A stretch of DNA of 52,592 nucleotides, taken from NCBI GenBank assembly GCA_003278705.1, contig QCDR01000002.1, positions 1 to 52,592 of the forward strand. Reading direction: 5' to 3'. The notes under the pieces are model-generated. The model was not told where the DNA came from, searched no databases, and saw only the letters and a list, made by a program, of their open reading frames with translations. Source of the stretch: Prochlorococcus sp. AG-355-J23. GTDB lineage: Bacteria > Cyanobacteriota > Cyanobacteriia > PCC-6307 > Cyanobiaceae. The position numbers and the translations under genes are program-made. This document shows, piece after piece, positions 14,768 through 22,781 of the stretch (positions within the stretch are counted from its first letter, which is position 1; every line of letters starts with the position of its first letter).

Positions 14768-14777
14768 TAAGGTGTTG
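14758..14777. repeat. Inverted repeat at the end of the RHH gene
   Basis: CAACAC and GTGTTG (14758-14763, 14772-14777) form a perfect 6-bp stem, with 8 bases between, spanning the stop codon. The left arm with its flank repeats the CAACACTT of 14325. There is no U-run, so it is a poor terminator, which favours an operator-like role. Confidence 0.4.
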
Positions 14778-14780
14778 CTA

Positions 14781-14791
14781 AGTGATACACT
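14781..14791. repeat. Short inverted repeat AGTG-ATA-CACT
   Basis: A perfect 4-bp inverted repeat (AGTG 14781-14784, CACT 14788-14791) lies 3 nt after the larger repeat at 14758-14777. It contains the same AAGTG/CACT core as the putative operators and is about 100 bp before the next gene. Taken alone it would be meaningless; it counts only as a third copy of the core. Confidence 0.3.
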
Positions 14792-14891
14792 GTGCGTTAA
14801 ATTTTATTTGTATATAAAGGAGATTCGCATATTAAGATTATTTTTCATCATTTCAAAAATCTAAATTCAATTAATCTATAAATTTTTTCCT

Positions 14892-15206
14892 ATGAATTCA
14901 TCTCTCCCAGGTTTATCTGTAAATCTTCTCCCTCCAGACAAGTTATATTGTAATTTTAGTTATTGGAGTTCTTTGTTCTCTCAGGATATGCAAATTTTAT
15001 GGGATAGAGCGCATGGAGTACCTTTAGAAAAACTGCCAAAAGGGGTTTCTGATATGATTTTCCCGTATTTATTGCTTGCACTCTCAGACTATAAGACTTC
15101 GCAAATAAATAAAATGAATGGAATAGGATTAGACAATCTATTAAGCCTTTGGTTTGATAAGTACTTATTAAATAAAAATGGTTACTTCGAGCTAATTAAA
15201 AAATAA
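14892..15206 (+). CDS. Hypothetical protein (104 aa)
   Basis: The product is unrecognised. It is a soluble protein of 104 residues rich in Leu, Trp and Tyr (YWSSLFSQDMQILWDRAHGV, LPKGVSDMIFPYLLLALSDY, LLSLWFDKYLL), suggesting a compact helical domain. One Cys is near the N terminus (KLYCNF). No signal or membrane helix is convincing. It follows the ribbon-helix-helix gene on the same strand after 124 nt that hold two inverted repeats, so it may be a target of that regulator. A GGAG at 14819-14822 is too far from the ATG to serve it. Confidence 0.6.
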   Translation: MNSSLPGLSVNLLPPDKLYCNFSYWSSLFSQDMQILWDRAHGVPLEKLPKGVSDMIFPYLLLALSDYKTSQINKMNGIGLDNLLSLWFDKYLLNKNGYFELIKK

Positions 15207-15616
15207 TATTTAAAATTACCTATTAATATCAAATTTGATTGCTATAAAAATTTATTACGATTACTAAATTTTTACAGTGATTCTTTCCTAATTGGCACAT
15301 CAATAGTCTTGCTATAAATATATTAAAAGGTTTGATGATGATGCATTCTTTAAATTTCTTTTTAGCAAATATGTGTATTATCATTTTGATAATGCATGCA
15401 AATCAGGAGTGATATTAAATTAAGAAAAGCCAGATAAATGAAATTTAATTCAAAAACCTTAAGCTTGATATTAAATCTGTTATTTTGCTTATTTATATTT
15501 ATTATTTAATTTTTAAGTCTTTATTAATTAATTTACAAAAAATTCAAAAAATAATATTCAAATTTGGTTGACTTTTAATGTTAATGGGATGATAATGGCA
15601 AAAATAAATTTTTATT
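15207..15616. other. Intergenic AT-rich stretch
   Basis: These 410 bases hold no gene I can support. A 25-codon frame beginning ATG ATG ATG at 15335 and a 15-codon frame at 15595 were looked at and are probably chance. The motif ATGCAT occurs twice within 60 bases (15341-15346 and around 15392). No terminator or RNA signature was found. Confidence 0.4.
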
Positions 15617-15790
15617 GTGAATATTCTTTCAGATACTTTTGATGATTTTGTTGATGATCTACTTTCATCCGATGTTAATTTGTTAAAAGCGGAACTTGAT
15701 TTTCTTCTTATGCAACATTTATTTAATTCTATAGATTTGAAGCTAATAAATAAAAATGAAACTATAGATGACGAATCATTAGCTGCTTAA
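15617..15790 (+). CDS. Acidic small protein (57 aa, GTG start)
   Basis: A 57-codon frame runs from the GTG at 15617 to the TAA at 15790. The product is acidic (NILSDTFDDFVDDLLSSDVN) with a helical Leu-rich middle (LLKAELDFLLMQHLF) and ends DDESLAA. A TTG at 15615 is in another phase and there is no ATG upstream in frame, so the start codon is uncertain. It is followed after only 5 nt by a second small frame on the same strand, which supports a two-gene transcript. The function is unknown. Confidence 0.5.
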   Translation: MNILSDTFDDFVDDLLSSDVNLLKAELDFLLMQHLFNSIDLKLINKNETIDDESLAA

Positions 15791-15795
15791 TTTTT

Positions 15796-15900
15796 ATGAA
15801 ATTTTTTTATGAAAAGTTTTGGGTTCCAGTTTTTGGTTATATTTTATCTAAATTTGTTTTTTTAATAGAAGGTAAGAAGCAGGGCTCTAAAAAAAAATAG
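15796..15900 (+). CDS. Aromatic membrane-associated peptide (34 aa)
   Basis: A 34-codon frame begins with MKFFYEKFWVPVFGYILSKF, continues with a hydrophobic VFLIEG, and ends in a basic tail (KKQGSKKK). Five Phe, two Tyr and one Trp in the first 25 residues suggest an amphipathic or membrane-inserted helix. It starts 5 nt after the stop of the 57-aa gene, the arrangement of an operon. It could be spurious given its size, but the spacing and composition argue otherwise. Confidence 0.5.
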   Translation: MKFFYEKFWVPVFGYILSKFVFLIEGKKQGSKKK

Positions 15901-16038
15901 ATTACTTTTTTTCTTCATTAAGTATTTTTAAATACATAATCTATGTGCATATATTTTGATAACAACAAAAGTAATGCTTTAATTTTACGAACATATGCAT
16001 GGTTGAGATATAACTTAAATGCTCTTTAGCAAATTAAA

Positions 16039-16218
16039 ATGAACGAAAATAATATGTTGAAGCCATATACAGTACATTACCGTGATTTTCAAAATATAAG
16101 ATTAGAAAATTGTTTTTATGCTTCTGATGCTTACGAGGCTAGAACACTAGCAATGGAATTTAATAAGTATATAAATGAACATCCAAACAGTATTGACCTA
16201 ATAAGATGCGAAAAATGA
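16039..16218 (+). CDS. Small soluble hypothetical protein (59 aa)
   Basis: A 59-codon frame from the ATG at 16039 has well-balanced composition: a beta-like start (LKPYTVHYRDFQNIRLENCF), a helix (ASDAYEARTLAMEFNKYINE) and a final HPNSIDLIRCEK. This pattern of two strands, an Ala/Glu helix and a final strand suggests a small alpha/beta fold. It has two Cys. It is convergent with urtE, whose stop is 33 nt away. The coding statistics by eye are as good as those of the annotated neighbours. The function is unknown. Confidence 0.65.
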   Translation: MNENNMLKPYTVHYRDFQNIRLENCFYASDAYEARTLAMEFNKYINEHPNSIDLIRCEK

Positions 16219-16250
16219 ATAAAAGTTTTTAGTAATCAAGAAGAATTTAT

Positions 16251-16961
16251 TTAAACACTTAAGAACTTATCTATGACTGCTTGACTCAACTCACTAGTAT
16301 TTCCGCTAGCAACAATACCTCCTCGTTGCATCGCGTAATATCTATTAGCTTGTCTTACAAAATGCAAATGTTGTTCTACTAATAAAACACCAATTCCTGT
16401 ATCTTTAATTATCTGATTGATTGCATTTTCGATGTCTAAAACTATATTTGGCTGAATACCTTCCGTTGGTTCGTCAAGTAATAGAAGTTGAGGTTTGCCT
16501 AGTAATGCTCTTGCAATCGCTAATTGCTGTTGTTGTCCTCCACTAAGATCTCCTCCTTTCCTTTGAAGAAAATCTTTTAGGATTGGGAAGAGATCGTAAA
16601 TAAATGAATCTATTTTCTTGTTCCTAGATAATCCACCAGGTAGAGACTCCATTCCTAACATAAGATTCTCTTCAACTGATAGATATGGAATAATTTCTCT
16701 CCCCTGAGGGACGTAAGCCATTCCTTTCCTCGCCCTCTGATGAGGTGCTTTTCTATTGATATTTTCACCAACCAAATAAATATCGCCTTTTTTCTGCTTT
16801 AACAAACCAATAAGTGATTTCAACAAAGTTGTTTTGCCAACTCCGTTTCTTCCAATCAAACAAACCATTTCTCCTGATTTAACGTTTAAATCTACATCTC
16901 TAAGAATATGACTCTCGCCATAAAAAGTATTTAACGATTTTATTTCTAGTAAATTTTCCAT
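16251..16961 (-). CDS. urtE: Urea ABC transporter ATP-binding subunit UrtE
   Basis: This is the second ATPase of the high-affinity urea importer, a branched-chain amino-acid-type transporter. It has 236 residues (LivF-like): Walker A GRNGVGKT, Q-loop YVPQGREIIPYL, signature LSGGQQQQLAIARAL, Walker B LLLLDEPTEGIQP, H-loop VEQH. It is the last gene of urtABCDE, 2 nt after urtD. UrtE and UrtD would form a heterodimer on the UrtB/UrtC permease pair. The family and context (urtA next to urease) make the urea assignment firm. Confidence 0.95.
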   Translation of the reverse strand: MENLLEIKSLNTFYGESHILRDVDLNVKSGEMVCLIGRNGVGKTTLLKSLIGLLKQKKGDIYLVGENINRKAPHQRARKGMAYVPQGREIIPYLSVEENLMLGMESLPGGLSRNKKIDSFIYDLFPILKDFLQRKGGDLSGGQQQQLAIARALLGKPQLLLLDEPTEGIQPNIVLDIENAINQIIKDTGIGVLLVEQHLHFVRQANRYYAMQRGGIVASGNTSELSQAVIDKFLSV

Positions 16962-16963
16962 AA

Positions 16964-17713
16964 CTAGTCCTCAGGTCTTCCTAAATAAACATCAATAACT
17001 TTTTTGTCTTTTTGTATGGTTTCCATCGTTCCCTCACATAATACTGTGCCCTGATTTAATACTGAAACATTACTATCAAGTCTTCTTATGAATTCCATAT
17101 CGTGATCTATTACCACTACTGTATTTTCGCCTGATAATGATTTTAATAAATCAGCTGTAAGATCAGTTTCTTCATCAGTTAAACCGGCAACAGGTTCATC
17201 TACTAACATTAAATCTGGCTTCTGTCCTACTAACATAGCTATCTCTAGCCATTGTTTTTGGCCATGTGATAAGGATCCAGCTTTAGAATCAACTTTTTGA
17301 GCTAAATTAACAATCTTCATAAGACGATCAATCTCATTAAGCTGCTCATCCTTAATACTTTTGTTTATAAGGTTTAAGGGACTTTTAGGAGTTGTCACCG
17401 ATATTTCAAGATTTTCTTTAACTGTTAGATTTTCAAAGATTCTTGGACTTTGGAACTTTCTCCCAACTCCAAGTCTGGCTATTTTATGCTCCTTTCTACC
17501 TACTAAGGATTTCCCTTTAAAAATTACTTCACCGTTTGTTGGCTTAACCTTTCCAGTTATTACATCAAGAAATGTTGTTTTACCTGCGCCATTGGGTCCT
17601 ATTACAGCTCTTAATTCTCCTTTCTTTAAATTTAAATTAAGTTTGTTGAGAGCTAAAAAACCCTCGAAACTAACAGTAATATCTATTAAATTTAAAAGAT
17701 CTTTATTATTCAT
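16964..17713 (-). CDS. urtD: Urea ABC transporter ATP-binding subunit UrtD
   Basis: This is the LivG-like ATPase of the urea transporter, 249 residues. Walker A is GPNGAGKTTFLDVITG, the signature LSHGQKQWLEIAM has His in place of the first Gly as usual for UrtD, Walker B is LMLVDEPVAGLT, and the H-loop is VIDHDMEFI. The ATG at 17713 overlaps the end of urtC by 8 nt, and urtE follows after 2 nt, so translation is probably coupled through the operon. Confidence 0.95.
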   Translation of the reverse strand: MNNKDLLNLIDITVSFEGFLALNKLNLNLKKGELRAVIGPNGAGKTTFLDVITGKVKPTNGEVIFKGKSLVGRKEHKIARLGVGRKFQSPRIFENLTVKENLEISVTTPKSPLNLINKSIKDEQLNEIDRLMKIVNLAQKVDSKAGSLSHGQKQWLEIAMLVGQKPDLMLVDEPVAGLTDEETDLTADLLKSLSGENTVVVIDHDMEFIRRLDSNVSVLNQGTVLCEGTMETIQKDKKVIDVYLGRPED

Positions 17714-18836
17714 TATTTCCCTCCTTATTGTTAACTTCTAAGCTTGGATAGGTTTCAATCTTTCTTTTCAAACCAAATCTTTGAAGAAGATTCCTAGGAC
17801 CATCGCCTTGAATCCAACCTAAAACTCCTTCAGGTAGAGCTGTTACAACTAAGATAAATAACCCTCCTTGAATAAACATCCAGCTAGCAGGTAAAGCTTC
17901 ACTTACTAGACTTTTTGCATAGTTGATGAAAACTGCTCCTAGTATCGCTCCCAATAAAGTTGCTCTTCCTCCAACAGCTACCCATATAACCATTTCTATA
18001 GAAAAGGGAACCGTCATAAATTGAGGAGATACTATTCCAGACTGAACGGTATATAAAGCTCCTGAAATTCCGGCGAGACCTCCAGCAATAGAAAATATTA
18101 TCGTCTTGAAAATAACTGGGTTATATCCTGTAAACCTAACTCTTGGTTCATCATCTCGTATTCCTATAAGGATATTTCCAAATCTTCCTTTAACTACCCA
18201 CTTTGCAAAAAACCAAGCTGCTATTACTAGTATGGCGGTTATCCAAAAGAATATTCTTTGCATGGACTCAGAGCCTACCATCTGACCAAACAGTTGTGTT
18301 ACATCTGTTTTTAAGCCATTTGTTCCATTTATAAGCTTTTGTTGTCCATTAAAAAAGTTAAAGAATACAAGAAGAGAAGCTTGGGTAAGTATAGAAAAAT
18401 AAACCCCTTTGATTCTATTCCTGAAAACGAGAAATCCAATTAAACCAGCAACCAATGCTGGAATTATCCAGATAGCGAAGAAGGTAAAAACAGGCGATCT
18501 AAACGGTTCCCAGAAAAAAGGTAATTTTTCAACACCATATAAAGCAAAAAATTCAGGAATATTATTTGGAAATTCAGAGGAGCTGGTTATTTGCAAATAC
18601 ATTGCTGCACAATATCCACCTAGTGCAAAAAATATACCTTGTCCAAGACTTAGTAAACCTGTATATCCCCAGATAAGATCAACACCAAGAGCAACTATGG
18701 ATAGGGATAAGTATCTACCTAGAAGGTTTAGTCTAAATACAGGGAGTATAGTTGGTGCTGCAATAATTAAAGCTATTAATATTATCCAAAATGATAATAC
18801 TATTTTTTTGTCAAATTTAATTTTACTTAAGGACAT
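17706..18836 (-). CDS. urtC: Urea ABC transporter permease UrtC
   Basis: This inner-membrane LivM-like permease has 376 residues and about nine hydrophobic helices. Recognisable motifs are SIVALGVDLIWGYTGLLSLG near the N terminus and the cytoplasmic loop GIRDDEPRVRFTGYNP that contacts the ATPases. The long segment between helices 3 and 4 (SSEFPNNIPEFFALYGVEKL) is periplasmic. Its ATG shares one base with the urtB stop (TAATG), and its end overlaps urtD by 8 nt, marking one polycistronic unit. Confidence 0.95.
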   Translation of the reverse strand: MSLSKIKFDKKIVLSFWIILIALIIAAPTILPVFRLNLLGRYLSLSIVALGVDLIWGYTGLLSLGQGIFFALGGYCAAMYLQITSSSEFPNNIPEFFALYGVEKLPFFWEPFRSPVFTFFAIWIIPALVAGLIGFLVFRNRIKGVYFSILTQASLLVFFNFFNGQQKLINGTNGLKTDVTQLFGQMVGSESMQRIFFWITAILVIAAWFFAKWVVKGRFGNILIGIRDDEPRVRFTGYNPVIFKTIIFSIAGGLAGISGALYTVQSGIVSPQFMTVPFSIEMVIWVAVGGRATLLGAILGAVFINYAKSLVSEALPASWMFIQGGLFILVVTALPEGVLGWIQGDGPRNLLQRFGLKRKIETYPSLEVNNKEGNNE

Positions 18837-19990
18837 TAGTTCTCAACCATCCTTCCTTTTTGAGGAAATAAACCTGTAGGTTTAAATTGTAAGAATATAA
18901 CAATTAGTGCAAATATCATTACTCTTGCCATACTTGTGGTTGCAAAAAAGTTAATTGTGTTTGATAAAGGTAAAGGCATATCTGGCCATATTGATAAGAG
19001 CCTTCCAGCTCCAATTAAATCAGTCATTATTCCTATCCCAAATGAAGCAAGTACTGTTCCTAATAAATTTCCTACTCCTCCCAGCACTACAACCATAAAA
19101 CAACCAACTATATAGTTTCCGCCAACATTTGGTCCTACAGAACCTAAAAGAGATACCGCTACCCCAGCAACTCCTGCCAAGCCAGATCCAATTCCAAAAG
19201 TAATTATATCCACTTTTTCAGTAGATATACCAAGACAATCACTCATTTGTCTATTCTGAGTAACTGCTCTTATACGCATCCCCCAAGCACTTTGATTAAG
19301 AAATAATGTTATTGCTATTACAGAAATTAGAGTAATGACAATTATCATTAATCTTGTTTTAGGAAATGCAGTGCCAATAATTTCTACTTGACCCCTCATC
19401 CATGAGGGTGCTGTTACATCAACATTTCGAGCGCTTGCTCTACTTAGTTTGCTGACTGAAGATGAGATTAGGCTACCTGTCAGGACCCCAGTTAAAGCGG
19501 CAAATACCCATGAACTAAATTTAAAATATTTGAAATTTATTGATTCCTTTATTTTTGAAGGGAATGTTGTTGGTAAGAATAAACCAATTAACAGACTTAT
19601 AACCAGACCGGTCCCATAAGCTAAAGGAACACTTCTGACAAATTGTTGAAGAATTAAGCTTACGCCCCAAGTCGCGAGAAGTGTTTCTAGTGGACTTCCA
19701 TAAAGCTTTCTTATGATAGTTTTTTCCAGTAGAATACCCACTACTCCACTAACAATAAAAGCAAGGAAAATAGAAACTATTATGTACGAATTATAGAAAG
19801 GTTTTAATATAGGTAATTTGAAAATTAATTGTGTTACATATGTTGTGTAAGCCCCAAGCATCATAAGTTCTCCATGAGCAAGATTAATTACACCCATAAG
19901 ACCAAAAACAATTGCTAGACCTAATGCAGCAACAAGTAGTACAGATCCAATTGCAACACCATTAAAAAGACTATCGAGAAGTAACTCCAA
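18836..19990 (-). CDS. urtB: Urea ABC transporter permease UrtB
   Basis: This LivH-like permease has 384 residues. The conserved start LFNGVAIGSVLLVAALGLAI and GVINLAHGELMMLGAY mark the family; the coupling loop is RAVTQNRQMSDCLGI. Compared with LivH (about 300 residues) it carries an extra polar section around residues 140-215 (KSSVSKLSRASARNVDVTAP region), as is typical of UrtB. It begins 29 nt downstream of a strong terminator-like hairpin that separates it from urtA, so urtBCDE is probably expressed at a lower level than urtA. Confidence 0.95.
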   Translation of the reverse strand: MELLLDSLFNGVAIGSVLLVAALGLAIVFGLMGVINLAHGELMMLGAYTTYVTQLIFKLPILKPFYNSYIIVSIFLAFIVSGVVGILLEKTIIRKLYGSPLETLLATWGVSLILQQFVRSVPLAYGTGLVISLLIGLFLPTTFPSKIKESINFKYFKFSSWVFAALTGVLTGSLISSSVSKLSRASARNVDVTAPSWMRGQVEIIGTAFPKTRLMIIVITLISVIAITLFLNQSAWGMRIRAVTQNRQMSDCLGISTEKVDIITFGIGSGLAGVAGVAVSLLGSVGPNVGGNYIVGCFMVVVLGGVGNLLGTVLASFGIGIMTDLIGAGRLLSIWPDMPLPLSNTINFFATTSMARVMIFALIVIFLQFKPTGLFPQKGRMVEN

Positions 19991-20018
19991 TTTAAAAAAA
20001 GAAAATTTTAGATTATAT

Positions 20019-20052
20019 AAAATAAAAGGAGGCGTTAACCTCCTTTTATTTT
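20019..20052 (-). terminator. Strong hairpin terminator between urtA and urtB
   Basis: A perfect 14-bp inverted repeat, AAAATAAAAGGAGG and CCTCCTTTTATTTT, encloses a 6-base loop. On the urt strand the stem ends in CCTCC followed by the T-rich TTTTATTTT, so it can act as an intrinsic terminator. It lies 21 nt after the urtA stop and 28 nt before the urtB ATG. Partial read-through would set a high urtA to urtBCDE ratio. Confidence 0.8.
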
Positions 20053-20073
20053 GAAGTATAGGTTTTAATTATA

Positions 20074-21351
20074 TTAAAGCTTATACTTTTCTCCTTTTGA
20101 AGGATCTGTCCAATCGCATGCAAATCCTTTTGAACTTGGATGCTTTTGGTTCCATGCTTGAGGAAGAACAACTCCTGTCTCTTCAAGGATTGTAAATCCA
20201 CCCTCTGCATTAATCTCTCCAATTCTTACTGTTTGAGATAAGTGGTGATTAGGCATAACTTCAACAGGACCTTGTGGAGCATCAAACTTTTGTCCAACAA
20301 GGGCTTCCCTTACTGCGTTGTCGTCGAATGTTCCAGCATCTTCTACTGCCTGTTTCCATAAGTAAACCATGTTATAAGCAGATTCTTGAGGATCAGCTAC
20401 AACACGATCGGCTCCCCATCTTTTCTTGAAACTTGCAGCAAATTTCTTAGATGCAGGAGTATCAATTGACATCATGTAGTTCCAAGCGCCGTAGTGACCT
20501 TCAAGGAACTCAGGACCAATTGTACTAATCTCTTCTTCAGCAATTGAATAGTTCATTACATAGTATCCACTTGAAGGTGTAATACCTGCGTCTTGAATCT
20601 GTTTGAAGAATGCAACGTTTTGGTCACCATTAAGTGTGTTAATGATTATTCCGCCGTCAGGCAACGCTTTTTTGATTTTTGAGATAATTGGAGCAACTTC
20701 AGTATTTCCTAATGGAAGGTAATCTTCTCCAACAACTTTACCTCCTAACTGTTTTACCTGAGCTTTTGTAATTGTGTTTGAAGTTCTTGGGAAAACATAA
20801 TCAGAACCTACAAGGAAGAAATCTCCACCAGCTGCAGGAGAACGCTTATACATGAAATCTGTAGCGGGTTCTGATTGTTGGTTTGGTGTGGCTCCTGTAT
20901 AGAAAATGTTGTTAGAACATTCTTGAGCTTCATACTGAATTGGGTAGTAAAGGAAAGCATCCTTTGATTCGTAGACTGGTAACATTGCCTTTCTACTTGC
21001 AGATGTCCAACCACCAAATACGACAGGAACACCGTCTTGGTCTATAAGTTTCTTAGATTTTTCAGCAAAAGTAGGCCAGTCAGATGCACCATCTTCGACA
21101 ATGTATTCTATTTTGTAGCTTTTGCCGCCAACTGTTACACCACCAGCAGCATTTATCTCTTCAATAGCCATCTTTTCAGTATCAACAAGTGTTGATTCAG
21201 AAATCGCCATTGTTCCAGATAACGAATGTAAAATACCGACGGTTACTGTGTCATCGAAACTTCCGGAGGTTCCGCCTCCACCACATGAAGTTGCTGTGAC
21301 AGCAAGTGAGGCAGTAGCTAATCCTGCCAAAATACGCCTTGAAATTCTCAT
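20074..21351 (-). CDS. urtA: Urea ABC transporter substrate-binding lipoprotein UrtA
   Basis: This periplasmic urea receptor has 425 residues. A twin-Arg-like basic start (MRISRRILAGLATASL) leads to a lipobox with Cys23 (TATSCGGGG), so it is membrane-tethered by lipid. The mature protein shows the type I periplasmic binding fold typical of urea/amide receptors: VTVGILHSLSGTMAISE, VEDGASDWPTFAEKSKKL, GGWTSASRKAMLPVYE, YYPIQYEAQECSNNIFYTG. The ATG at 21351 is preceded by an NtcA-type promoter (21400-21441). The following hairpin isolates it from urtB, in keeping with the need for more receptor than permease. Confidence 0.97.
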   Translation of the reverse strand: MRISRRILAGLATASLAVTATSCGGGGTSGSFDDTVTVGILHSLSGTMAISESTLVDTEKMAIEEINAAGGVTVGGKSYKIEYIVEDGASDWPTFAEKSKKLIDQDGVPVVFGGWTSASRKAMLPVYESKDAFLYYPIQYEAQECSNNIFYTGATPNQQSEPATDFMYKRSPAAGGDFFLVGSDYVFPRTSNTITKAQVKQLGGKVVGEDYLPLGNTEVAPIISKIKKALPDGGIIINTLNGDQNVAFFKQIQDAGITPSSGYYVMNYSIAEEEISTIGPEFLEGHYGAWNYMMSIDTPASKKFAASFKKRWGADRVVADPQESAYNMVYLWKQAVEDAGTFDDNAVREALVGQKFDAPQGPVEVMPNHHLSQTVRIGEINAEGGFTILEETGVVLPQAWNQKHPSSKGFACDWTDPSKGEKYKL

Positions 21352-21399
21352 GAATTAGGATAAATTAGGTTATTGACCCTCATTAGGGGGATAAAATAA

Positions 21400-21441
21400 A
21401 AGTTATTAACGAGTGAGGATTAGTTTTGTATCAGTCGTAAC
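21400..21441 (-). promoter_or_regulatory. NtcA-type promoter of urtA
   Basis: On the urt strand GTTACGACTGATAC (21428-21441) matches GTA-N8-TAC at 5 of 6 fixed bases, and TAACTT (21400-21405) fits the -10 form TAN3T exactly 22 bp downstream. That is the class II NtcA geometry. Transcription would begin near 21393, about 40 nt before the ATG. NtcA is the cyanobacterial nitrogen-limitation activator and urt genes are known members of its regulon; binding here is inferred. Confidence 0.65.
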
Positions 21442-21479
21442 TTTTTGTTGAATCCAATATATTAGTAATGGACATTTTT

Positions 21480-22091
21480 CTAGTTTCGATTGTTTGGTAT
21501 ATGTGATTCTAAAAATTGAGTTATTTCTTCAACTCCTGTTCCGCTACAAAGGTTTGTAAAGAACCAAGGTTTCCCTTTTCTCATAAATTCCGTATCACTT
21601 TTCATAATATTTAAATCTGCACCAACCATATCTGCTAAGTCAATTTTGTTTATTAATAATAAATCTGATCTTGTTATGCCTGGCCCCCCTTTTCTAGGAA
21701 TTTTGTCTCCAGCAGATACATCAATTACGTATATTGATAAATCTACAAGTTCTGGACTAAAACTAGATGCTAAATTATCACCTCCACTTTCTACAAAAAC
21801 AAAATCTAAAGGATTATATTTATTTTCTAAATCTAAAACTGCATTTTTATTTAAGGAACAATCCTCTCTTATCGCTGTATGAGGACAACCTCCTGTTTCT
21901 ACACCAATAATCCTTCCTTCCTCTAAAACTTTTTTATTTATTAGAAAGTTAGCATCTTCTTTGGTGTAGATATCATTGGTGACAACTGCTATCTCATAAT
22001 TTTTTTTCAGGCTTAAGCATAGAGTCTCTACTAATGCAGTTTTTCCTGAACCTACAGGCCCAGCAACCCCTACTCTCAATTTACTGCTCAT
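21480..22091 (-). CDS. ureG: Urease accessory GTPase UreG
   Basis: This GTPase drives nickel insertion into apo-urease. It has 203 residues, with P-loop GPVGSGKT near residue 11, the metal-site Cys-Pro-His in [27 protein letters not shown] as the switch region, and NKIDLA for guanine specificity. There is no His-rich N terminus, as in most cyanobacterial UreG. The ATG at 22091 lies 3 nt after the ureF stop, and it closes the ureEFG unit that runs away from ureDABC. The urtA promoter lies just downstream on the same strand. Confidence 0.97.
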   Translation of the reverse strand: MSSKLRVGVAGPVGSGKTALVETLCLSLKKNYEIAVVTNDIYTKEDANFLINKKVLEEGRIIGVETGGCPHTAIREDCSLNKNAVLDLENKYNPLDFVFVESGGDNLASSFSPELVDLSIYVIDVSAGDKIPRKGGPGITRSDLLLINKIDLADMVGADLNIMKSDTEFMRKGKPWFFTNLCSGTGVEEITQFLESHIPNNRN

Positions 22092-22094
22092 AAA

Positions 22095-22781
22095 TTAATT
22101 TCTAAAAAGTTTTGTATAAAGGTCATTATGATTTTGTTGTGCCATAGCTAAACCTACATTGCCAAAATAGATGTCATCAATTTCTTTGTCCATAATTTCT
22201 TTAGAAACTTTTGAAATTATTGCTAATAGGTCTCTCTGAATTAATTGTGCTTTTGTTGAGCCAATAGGAATTATTCTTATTGCTGCACTCAGTTGGTTTG
22301 CACTCCACGCGTAGAAAAAATTTTCCACCATTTCTAACTTTGTAATTTCAAAACAGTAACAAGCCCAACTCCAGGCTAAAGGCCAGGAATTCTTTTTATT
22401 TTTTTTATAAAGATATTCAAATCCAAATTCTTTGGTTAAATCAAAAAGAGATTTTGCCATTTGAAACTGTTGTTCTCTCATTTCGACAGAGTCTTTTGAT
22501 GAGAGGATCCATTTATCTAAACTCAAAAGCTTTTTCAAATTAGTTTTTAAATTTTTGCCGTCTTTTAACTCATTGAAAACATCATAAAAATCCAATAGAA
22601 ATCTAGCATCTATTCTGATCTGGCCAATTTTTAGTTCACTTATGATTAATTCTTTTACCGAATTTGAGTCTTTTAAATCTTTAGTGTTAAGGTAACATTC
22701 CAATCCCTCCGAATAACAAAATCCTCCAACTGGTAAGTTAGGGCTTATTAATAAATATTTTAATAAGTGACTTTTACTCAT
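22095..22781 (-). CDS. ureF: Urease accessory protein UreF
   Basis: This all-helical chaperone bridges UreD and UreG in nickel loading. With the ATG at 22781 it has 228 residues. The family N terminus LISPNLPVGGFCYSEGLE is clear, as are WILSSKDSVEMREQQFQMAKSL and AIRIIPIGSTKAQLIQRDLL. The frame is also open from a GTG at 22793, but the ATG gives the smaller overlap (8 nt) with ureE and the usual start. The C terminus is somewhat extended (IDDIYFGNVGLAMAQQNHN), also a family feature. Confidence 0.93.
   Translation of the reverse strand: MSKSHLLKYLLISPNLPVGGFCYSEGLECYLNTKDLKDSNSVKELIISELKIGQIRIDARFLLDFYDVFNELKDGKNLKTNLKKLLSLDKWILSSKDSVEMREQQFQMAKSLFDLTKEFGFEYLYKKNKKNSWPLAWSWACYCFEITKLEMVENFFYAWSANQLSAAIRIIPIGSTKAQLIQRDLLAIISKVSKEIMDKEIDDIYFGNVGLAMAQQNHNDLYTKLFRN

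Noticed and set aside
14758..14777. Intrinsic terminator of the RHH gene
   Set aside because: The hairpin has only 6 pairs and no T-run; an operator-like repeat fits better.
15335..15412. 25-codon frame starting with three ATG codons
   Set aside because: Too short and hydrophobic by chance; no spacing or context support.
17361..17741. 126-codon frame antisense to urtD
   Set aside because: Inside a well-conserved ATPase gene; composition is that of a reverse-strand shadow.
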